A stretch of DNA of 10,130 nt from Spirochaetae bacterium HGW-Spirochaetae-7 (GTDB lineage Bacteria > Spirochaetota > Spirochaetia > Treponematales > UBA12059), in the NCBI GenBank assembly GCA_002839245.1, contig PGXR01000102.1, forward strand, positions 1-10,130. Direction: 5' to 3'. The notes under the pieces were generated by a model that searched no databases, was not told where the DNA came from, and saw nothing but the letters and a program-made list of their open reading frames with translations. Position numbers and translations under genes: made by a program. Positions within the stretch are counted from its first letter, which is position 1; the number at the start of each line of letters is the position of its first letter. Positions 5,563-10,130 of the stretch are shown here, one piece after another.

Positions 5563-7326
5563 TCAGGATAATCCCCCCACACCTAACCGACGGCAGTCCT
5601 TCCTAATAGCCCTGCTCCAGTGCTGTTTCGCCGACTTGAATATCTCTGTGACGACCCGTTCCAATAAATCCGGCAGGGTCTCGAAGGCATACGACGCATG
5701 CATGCGCTCGAGGCGCTGGTGATACTCGCGACCCCAGGGTCCGATATTGACGACGGGGCAGGCAAAGCCGGACGGCAGGGGATCTAAGCCGAGCGGGCAG
5801 GCAGCAGCGGCAAGAAGCCTCGTCCCCTCGTCGTCATCGGGATAAAGAAAACTCATGTCGGAGATGCCCGGAAAGAATGGCCTCATAACGATGTCACCGA
5901 GGCCGTCCCTTGCCATCGAAGCGACTACCGACTCGACGGCGGCAATGAGGGAACCATCCCGATCCATATCAAGGCTGGCACGGGGGTAGTATGGGGGAGC
6001 CAGCCCGATGACCGCTGCAGGCCCTTCGAGGCCGGCAATCCGGACGGCTTCGGCGGCCAGGGCAGCCAGTGCGGCCATCCTGTCGGTGGCGGTGGCGGCT
6101 GCCGCTTGCGCCCGTTCCAGTGCCGGTCCGTCGGCCTCTAGCGCTTTTTTTTCGAGCCCTGCCCAGGGAACGATGAGCGCGCTCCGGTCGGGAATCGCGA
6201 AATCGCGCCCGGAAGCCTGCGAGAACGCAACGGCACGTTCCCGCAGCCTGTCCATGGCCGATGCCATGGCGGCAGCGGCAAGCCGGGACACCGTGTCAAG
6301 CACCTCGGCCGGGCCGTCGCGGTGGGTCAGGACGTTCACCGATACGAAAACCGAATCGGGAGTCGTGACGTCGTAGCGGTCGCGCAGTTCCCGGTAGTAC
6401 AGGATCGTCGGCGGCGACGGCGGTTCGTGGCTTGATCCACTCACTGCACCTCTGGGCTGATCGAAAACATCCGGGGCGCACTCGATGTTCCGCGCGTATT
6501 CGGCGGCCAGCAAAGCCGGATTGATGCCGTCGAACGGAGAACCGGCATGGGTCGGGCATCCGACAAAAAGGGCGAACGGGTGCAGCTTGCCGACACTGCC
6601 GAGGAAGACGGCCCGTCCCGCGGCTCCATCTCCCTGGTCGACCGCGGCGTCGAGGTTGATCGCCGCGACCGGTTCCACGCCCCACCCGTCAAGGATACCG
6701 GGCATTTCGTGGATGGCGCTCAGCATCCCGTGCGACGAGCCCTCCTCGTCGGGTACGGCCAGGAAAACCAGCGCGCCGTTTGTCCCGGACTCGCCGGACA
6801 TTGCCTTGACGGCGCTATCCTCGAGGAGAGCAAGCCCGGCAGCCAGCCCCGCCTTCATGTCCAGGAGACCGCGCCCGGGCAGGAATTCTCCCGAACGCAG
6901 GTCATCGAGGGCGCGGCTCGCCGTGTCGCCAAGGCTTTCACCCCTGGCCGCGGCCAGGTCCCGTTCACGTTCGAGCGTTTCCAACAGGAGCGGCACGAGC
7001 GCAGGCGGATCGAAGGCCCACGGGGCGAGAAGCCCGAAGCTGGAGACGCTCACGACGTCGTAATGGCCTGTCAGGATGATCGCCCTGTCACCAGCCGATC
7101 CGACGATGTCCGATTGCGAGCTTACGCAGGCTGCGATGATGTATCGCTCGCAGGGGTCATCACGGGTTCGTACCAGCATGATCCGATCGGGGTGAGCCTT
7201 GAAATACGGCCACCCCGCCAGCATGTCGCACAGGAAGAAGGCAAAACGCGTTTCTCCTTCGCTGTCGGTGACGCTCGGGAAGGCGGCCATGGCAAGCGCC
7301 AGTTCTTTGGTTCGGGCGGGGTTCAT
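5563..7326 (-). CDS. RocB-like M20-family metallopeptidase, 587 aa
   Basis: Zinc-dependent amidohydrolase/peptidase of clan MH, family M20, closest in appearance to the RocB branch (named for a Bacillus arginine-utilisation gene whose reaction is unclear). Metal-site motifs in order: TGHYDVV (His88, Asp90), GRGLLDMKAG (bridging Asp156), VPDEEGSSHG (Glu194 base, Glu195 metal ligand), INLDAA (Asp226) and a late metal His in the REYHQRLERMH region near the C-terminus. FVGCPTHAGSPFDGINP marks the lid domain. The length, about 590 aa with a large insert compared with the usual 400 aa of M20, fits RocB-type proteins. No signal peptide, so cytoplasmic. The start is set at 7326: an upstream TTG at 7362 is in frame but is itself the -35 box. 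No Shine-Dalgarno is present; the promoter predicts a leaderless mRNA. Substrate is unknown, probably a peptide or N-acyl amino acid. No arginine-pathway genes are nearby. Confidence 0.85.
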   Translation of the reverse strand: MNPARTKELALAMAAFPSVTDSEGETRFAFFLCDMLAGWPYFKAHPDRIMLVRTRDDPCERYIIAACVSSQSDIVGSAGDRAIILTGHYDVVSVSSFGLLAPWAFDPPALVPLLLETLERERDLAAARGESLGDTASRALDDLRSGEFLPGRGLLDMKAGLAAGLALLEDSAVKAMSGESGTNGALVFLAVPDEEGSSHGMLSAIHEMPGILDGWGVEPVAAINLDAAVDQGDGAAGRAVFLGSVGKLHPFALFVGCPTHAGSPFDGINPALLAAEYARNIECAPDVFDQPRGAVSGSSHEPPSPPTILYYRELRDRYDVTTPDSVFVSVNVLTHRDGPAEVLDTVSRLAAAAMASAMDRLRERAVAFSQASGRDFAIPDRSALIVPWAGLEKKALEADGPALERAQAAAATATDRMAALAALAAEAVRIAGLEGPAAVIGLAPPYYPRASLDMDRDGSLIAAVESVVASMARDGLGDIVMRPFFPGISDMSFLYPDDDEGTRLLAAAACPLGLDPLPSGFACPVVNIGPWGREYHQRLERMHASYAFETLPDLLERVVTEIFKSAKQHWSRAIRKDCRRLGVGGLS

Positions 7327-7333
7327 GCAAGCA

Positions 7334-7362
7334 GTTATACACGACCGTGCCGTAATTCTCAA
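7334..7362 (-). promoter_or_regulatory. Strong promoter for the M20 gene, leaderless geometry
   Basis: On the minus strand TTGAGA (complement of 7357-7362), a spacer of exactly 17 bp and TATAAC (complement of 7334-7339) match the sigma-70 consensus at 5/6 in each box. The -10 box is followed by 7 nt and then the ATG, placing transcription start at or one base before the start codon. The -35 box and the whole spacer lie inside repeat element A; only the -10 box lies outside it. Confidence 0.65.
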
Positions 7363-7511
7363 AGAGGCTTTGCTGAAAAGCCATGATCAAATATGCGCGT
7401 GGGCCCGCCTCGGTACAACAAGGCTCGCTTCGCGAGTCCTGTTGTATCGGTCGCCCGCGCACATTGCATGATCTGGCTTTGCCTAGACCTTACCGAGGCG
7501 GCACGGTCGTG
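7340..7511 (-). repeat. Structured repeat element, copy A (172 bp)
   Basis: Bounded by a perfect 13-bp inverted repeat: CACGACCGTGCCG at 7340-7352 and its complement at 7499-7511. Inside is a long hairpin (7394-7461) with a perfect 7-bp stem TACAACA/TGTTGTA (7414-7420 with 7440-7446) and an apical GGCTCGC...GCGAG stem capped by three bases. Further pairing, AAAGCCA near 7377 with TGGCTTT near 7474, extends the rod towards the ends. Read on the minus strand, it aligns with copy B along its length, sharing blocks such as GCCGCCTCGG, GGGCGACCGAT, CGAGGCGGGCCC and GAATTACGGC. It contains no ORF of note. It could be a non-autonomous mobile element or a structured non-coding RNA gene. Confidence 0.8.
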
Positions 7512-7704
7512 CTTTCACGATGAGGTCGGAGCCATTTTGACAGTTCACCTGTAAAAGCGCACCCGTGATTTTCTGGTAAAGCCGGGATCCCCCGCGCCGC
7601 CTCGGAAGACTCTCGGAATGGCCAGGTCTATAGTGCGCGCGGGAAAGGTACCGGCTCCTGACCCTGCACAGAGAACGCCCGTCGCGCCGTGACTGCTCGT
7701 TCAT
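7512..7704. other. Spacer between repeat copies, no gene seen
   Basis: Apart from the copy C fragment (7587-7643) I see no coding sequence here. GGTCGGAGCC (7524-7533) and GGCTCCTGACC (7653-7663) are near-complementary and flank copy C, which may be trace evidence of an older, decayed element. The intergenic gap 7327-7908 between the M20 gene and yhbY is otherwise filled by the repeats. Confidence 0.5.
7587..7643 (+). repeat. Truncated repeat element, copy C (57 bp)
   Basis: This 57-bp segment equals 7703-7759 with a single difference (A at 7607, G at 7723), lying 116 bp upstream. It holds only the left end of the element: the left arm of the closing stem (CCCCCGCGCCG, 7589-7599) and the start of the central hairpin. 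No complementary right arm follows, so it cannot fold as the full copies do. Its near-identity to copy B indicates a recent local duplication. Confidence 0.85.
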
Positions 7705-7872
7705 CCCCCGCGCCGCCTCGGAGGACTCTCGGAATGGCCAGGTCTATAGTGCGCGCGGGGCGACCGATAAAAACGGACTCGCGTAGCGAGCCTGTTTTTA
7801 TCGAGGCGGGCCCCCGCGCAAATCCTGGAATTGCCTTTGCGCATGGCCTCTTGCAGAATTACGGCGCGGGGG
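7705..7872 (+). repeat. Structured repeat element, copy B (168 bp)
   Basis: Bounded by a perfect 11-bp inverted repeat, CCCCCGCGCCG (7705-7715) and CGGCGCGGGGG (7862-7872). The central hairpin (7750-7820) pairs TGCGCG with CGCGCA at its base, TAAAAAC (7768-7774) with GTTTTTA (7794-7800), and CTCGC with GCGAG around a GTA loop. CCAGG (7738-7742) can pair with CCTGG (7824-7828). An alternative stem, GCGCAAA (7816-7822) with TTTGCGC (7836-7842), would compete with the hairpin base. It has the opposite orientation to copy A and ends 36 bp from the yhbY stop codon, so it might also act as a transcription barrier for that operon. Confidence 0.8.
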
Positions 7873-7908
7873 TTCGTTGATCCCGGCGCGACGGGTGTGC
7901 TGAAAACC

Positions 7909-8202
7909 CTAGTCGAGCTTGATCGTGCGCTTCTCCGGGACGGAACTCGGCCGGTACATGATGGCGACGTGTCCAATGACGCGGACGAGGTCGGCTCCGG
8001 CCTTTTCAGCTAGCGCCTGGGCCAGTTCCTTTCGCTCGCCCTTGAGGTCGACGAAGCGCAGCTTGACGAGCTCGTGATCGGTCAGCGCCCGGTCGAGCGC
8101 CTCGGCGACGCCTTCGGCGGCGCCGGCCTTGCCCAGGAATACGACAGGATCGAGGCCGTTCGCGAGCGACGAGAGCCGCGCTCTTTGTTTCGATGTCAGC
8201 AT
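7909..8202 (-). CDS. yhbY: YhbY/CRS1 (CRM-domain) RNA-binding protein, 97 aa
   Basis: Small single-domain RNA-binding protein that associates with pre-50S ribosomal subunits and helps ribosome assembly in other bacteria. The whole length is one CRM domain: LTSKQRARLSSLANGLDPVVFLGKAG at the N-terminus, GVAEALDRALTDHELVKLRF in the centre and VRVIGHVAIMYRPS near the C-terminus, all in the E. coli YhbY order. Length is normal. AAGGAAG lies 4 nt before the ATG, overlapping the end of the upstream yggT gene (gap of 9 nt), so it is the last gene of a minus-strand operon. Confident family assignment. Confidence 0.92.
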   Translation of the reverse strand: MLTSKQRARLSSLANGLDPVVFLGKAGAAEGVAEALDRALTDHELVKLRFVDLKGERKELAQALAEKAGADLVRVIGHVAIMYRPSSVPEKRTIKLD

Positions 8203-8211
8203 GGAACTTCC

Positions 8212-8799
8212 TTATACCGCACGCAGTAGCTTGAGTATGAAGCCGAATATCAATCCAAGGACAAGCCTGGCTCCGAGAAGCACCAGGGCGCCGGTCCAGA
8301 GACCCTGCATGTAATTGACTATCCTGTCCTTGTAGATAAAGCGCTTTATCCTGAACAGGAGCGGATTGATCATCGCGTCGATGGATCGCCACACCGGATG
8401 GAGGCTGTTCCACTTGGCCGTATAGGCGACGACGCGTGCAAGCACCATGACGAGGAAAAAACCCAGGAGGAAGCTTACCGGAGACCAGAACATCTCGACT
8501 ATCATGGCCAGGACGAGACCAAAGGTCAGCGTGCCGAATGATGCCATCGAGAAAATCCTCGAGACGCCTGACAGAACGGCAAGCGCCGCTATCGGGGAAA
8601 AATCGACGCTCCCGAGGACGAGGAAGGGCACCTTGCGCCACAGCGCGAGGTATGGTTCGGTGGCTTGCTCGACCAGCTCGGCCGGGCGCCCGATAGCCGA
8701 AGTCGGGAACCATGACATGAATATGCGCACGACGCAAAGAAGCATATAGATCGAGGTGGCCGCCCCAAGCAACCTGAAAACAGAAGACAGCACGTTCAT
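8212..8799 (-). CDS. YggT-family membrane protein, 195 aa
   Basis: Integral inner-membrane protein of the YggT family, of uncertain function (linked by others to osmotic tolerance, or to cell division and envelope work). Four hydrophobic regions are visible: about residues 8-31, 57-90, 92-130 and 165-190. Two YggT repeats can be seen: the first has the signature SWFPTS...EQATEPYLALWRKVP...DFSPIAALAVL, and the second, more divergent, has HPVWRSIDAMINPLLFRIKRFI. A GGAG Shine-Dalgarno is 6 nt before the ATG. The gene is 37 bp downstream of the outer-membrane protein gene and 9 bp upstream of yhbY. Family assignment is confident, role is not. Confidence 0.88.
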   Translation of the reverse strand: MNVLSSVFRLLGAATSIYMLLCVVRIFMSWFPTSAIGRPAELVEQATEPYLALWRKVPFLVLGSVDFSPIAALAVLSGVSRIFSMASFGTLTFGLVLAMIVEMFWSPVSFLLGFFLVMVLARVVAYTAKWNSLHPVWRSIDAMINPLLFRIKRFIYKDRIVNYMQGLWTGALVLLGARLVLGLIFGFILKLLRAV

Positions 8800-8811
8800 C
8801 GCATTCTCCGT

Positions 8812-8840
8812 AAAAAATTATTTCCGTAGGCTATGCCTAC
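8812..8840 (-). terminator. Hairpin and T-run between the outer-membrane gene and yggT
   Basis: On the minus strand GTAGGC-ATA-GCCTAC (complement of 8826-8840) is a perfect 6-bp stem with a 3-nt loop that includes the stop codon of the upstream gene. A TTTTTT run (complement of 8812-8817) follows after 8 nt, further than in a canonical intrinsic terminator. It may be a partial terminator that lowers transcription of yggT and yhbY relative to the outer-membrane gene. Confidence 0.35.
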
Positions 8841-10114
8841 TCGAGCCTCTGGAGTTCGAGCATCCGCTGGCGCAATTCTATGGCAGTCTGGGCGGTATCC
8901 CGGTTCTCCCTGGCCGGGTCGAAGAACGGGTTGAGCTTCAGCGCTTCGTTCCAGTAGTTAACCGCCAATTCGAGATCTCCGGACGCGTACGCGTCCAGAC
9001 CCTTGAGATAAAGATCTTCCGCGCGGGCCTCCTTGGCGGATCTGCCCATGTCGCCCATATCGAAACGCACCTCGAGGCTCATCCTGTTGAGCGGGGAGAA
9101 TTGGGTGGTCAGGTCGAGCGTATAGTTGACGTCCAGCGTCAACGGCGCGAAATCAATTGCGGCGCCGACGCTTATCCTCGGGTTGCCGCCCTTGAGCATG
9201 AATCCCGCCTGCAGGTTCCAGAAATCGGTGACGGTCATGCTGTAGCCGATTCCCCAGTACGGCTTTTCACTCTGGGAAGCGTCGACGAGGTTGATGGGCA
9301 GGCTGAAGTCGGCCGACACGAGTATCGGTTTCAGGAACTTGTACGCGACGCCTGCGGTGGCGACCGTCGGCAGGGCTTCTCCCATGACCGGCGGGCCGAA
9401 ATTCTTGAGAGCCAGGCCGAGCGAGAAATTCTTCTCGCGCGACGAATACAGCTTGAGCAGGTTGAACCGAGTGAGGAGACCGAGGTCTGCCATCACCGCG
9501 ACGGCCGACTGGCTGGCGCCGGAACCCGCGATTACCTGCCCGGAGTCGTTTGAAAAGTCGGGCATGGACCGGTACGCCAGCTTGGCGCTTGCGCCGACCG
9601 ATACGCCGTAGAAATAATAGCCGGGGAAAAGGTGCAGCGACGCGTTCGCTATTCCTATCGCCTCGGAATAATAGCCGGTGGCGACTCTCTCCGCGAAATC
9701 GGAGTATTCGGTGAACGGCAAGTACAGCCACTTGCCTCCGAGCGACAGGCCGAGGGTACCGAGTCTCATCGTATAGGCCACGGACTCGATGCGGGTATCG
9801 GCTATCCAGTTGTTGTGGTAGAAGGCGAACTGCGTCTGCCCCTGGACGGCGCTGCCCGCGGGATTGAGTTCCAGGAAGGAGACGTCAGTGGCGACGGCGG
9901 TGAAGGCCATTCCCATGCTTTCGGCGCTGCCGCCTACGGGTACCAGGGCAGACAGGAAGGTCGTCTGGCCGGCGTTGGGATCCTCGCCGCCTATCGAGAA
10001 CAGGCTGTATATGAGCTCGTAGGCACTTGGATATATCGACGACAGACCCTGGGCGCCTGCACTGACGCTCGCGATGAGGGCAAGATAGAGGGTCAGGCAG
10101 GCTTTTCTCTTCAT
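8837..10114 (-). CDS. UPF0164-like outer-membrane protein with C-terminal TPR tail, 425 aa
   Basis: Probably an outer-membrane beta-barrel of the UPF0164 family, known mainly from treponemes and modelled on the FadL long-chain fatty-acid channel. Residues 1-21 form a Sec signal peptide (basic MKRK, hydrophobic core, likely cleavage AGA/Q). Then comes a Gly- and Ser-rich segment with GGSAESMGMAFTAVATDVSFLELNPAGSA, typical of the FadL-like N-terminal plug region, followed by alternating amphipathic strands to about residue 355, with many aromatic ends (YSDFAERVATGYYSEA, FPGYYFYGVSVG). Residues 365-425 are helical and resemble one TPR unit (YLKGLDAYASGDLELAVNYW, EALKLNPFF), which would lie in the periplasm. 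The ATG has no Shine-Dalgarno; a -10-like TATATT ends 10 nt before it. First gene of a probable operon with yggT and yhbY. The family call is from resemblance only. Confidence 0.75.
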   Translation of the reverse strand: MKRKACLTLYLALIASVSAGAQGLSSIYPSAYELIYSLFSIGGEDPNAGQTTFLSALVPVGGSAESMGMAFTAVATDVSFLELNPAGSAVQGQTQFAFYHNNWIADTRIESVAYTMRLGTLGLSLGGKWLYLPFTEYSDFAERVATGYYSEAIGIANASLHLFPGYYFYGVSVGASAKLAYRSMPDFSNDSGQVIAGSGASQSAVAVMADLGLLTRFNLLKLYSSREKNFSLGLALKNFGPPVMGEALPTVATAGVAYKFLKPILVSADFSLPINLVDASQSEKPYWGIGYSMTVTDFWNLQAGFMLKGGNPRISVGAAIDFAPLTLDVNYTLDLTTQFSPLNRMSLEVRFDMGDMGRSAKEARAEDLYLKGLDAYASGDLELAVNYWNEALKLNPFFDPARENRDTAQTAIELRQRMLELQRLE

Positions 10115-10124
10115 GCTACAATGG

Positions 10125-10130
10125 AATATA
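10125..10130 (-). promoter_or_regulatory. Possible -10 box of the outer-membrane protein gene
   Basis: TATATT (complement of 10125-10130) is a 5/6 match to the -10 consensus, and ends 10 nt before the ATG, which would give a leader of about four bases. The -35 region is outside the window, so this cannot be tested here. Confidence 0.3.

Noticed and set aside
7324..7362. TTG start at 7362 for the M20 gene
   Set aside because: It is the -35 box of the promoter, has no Shine-Dalgarno, and the added 12 residues (with three Cys) do not resemble M20 N-termini.
6547..7386. 279-codon plus-strand open frame opposite the M20 gene
   Set aside because: It mirrors a clearly recognisable M20 gene in high-GC sequence, has no family resemblance and no ribosome-binding site; it is an antisense shadow. 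The same applies to the frames at 8756-9553, 2600-3307 and 4130-4711.
4727..7433. Shared 12-mer GCGAAGCGAGCC between the 59-bp repeat and the apex of copy A
   Set aside because: The word is itself nearly repetitive (GCGA-AGCGA) and copy B has GCGTAGCGAGCC, so it is constrained by the hairpin; common origin cannot be inferred.
7698..7881. Target-site duplication around copy B (CGTTCAT and CGTTGAT)
   Set aside because: The two heptamers differ by one base and the right one is separated from the element end by two bases; copy A shows none. Too weak to claim transposition.

Overview
The window looks like a chromosomal segment of a GC-rich spirochaete. The best clues are the gene ending near the right edge, which resembles the UPF0164 family of treponemal FadL-like outer-membrane proteins (here with a C-terminal TPR-like tail), and an elongation factor G that reads more like the recycling-type EF-G2 paralogue known from spirochaetes and mitochondria than like ordinary EF-G. 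This taxonomic call is inference from protein resemblance; there is no rRNA here to confirm it.

Layout, left to right. (1) 75-1039, minus: two overlapping genes of unknown function, each a small protein with one N-terminal membrane segment. (2) 1177-2469, plus: a Phd/YefM antitoxin and VapC-like PIN toxin with its own promoter and a probable autoregulatory operator, then a Uma2-family (DUF820) putative nuclease. (3) 2606-4681, plus: promoter and gene for EF-G2, followed by a perfect hairpin and a 59-bp tandem repeat. (4) 4842-5506, minus: a second Phd-like antitoxin/PIN toxin pair. (5) 5563-7326, minus: a RocB-like M20 metallopeptidase with a strong-looking promoter whose geometry implies a leaderless mRNA. 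(6) 7340-7872: an intergenic cluster of one repeat family, with two full copies of 172 and 168 bp facing opposite ways and a 57-bp fragment between them. (7) 7909-10114, minus: a probable operon in the order UPF0164-like outer-membrane protein, YggT-family membrane protein, YhbY-type ribosome-assembly RNA-binding protein.

The genes fall into two classes. Housekeeping functions are EF-G2 (ribosome recycling), YhbY (ribosome assembly), YggT and the envelope protein. Accessory functions are the two toxin-antitoxin cassettes, the Uma2 protein, the two small membrane proteins and the repeats. The accessory genes bracket fusA on both sides, as if small cassettes had been inserted around it.

The most unusual feature is the repeat family at 7340-7872. 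Each full copy is closed by a perfect terminal inverted repeat (13 bp in one, 11 bp in the other) and holds a long central hairpin. The two copies differ in sequence in both stems, yet every difference within the aligned perfect stem segments is matched by its partner strand: three pairs in the closing stem and three in the apical stem. That points to a conserved fold, either a structured RNA or a structure-recognised mobile element. One copy also supplies the -35 box of the peptidase promoter.
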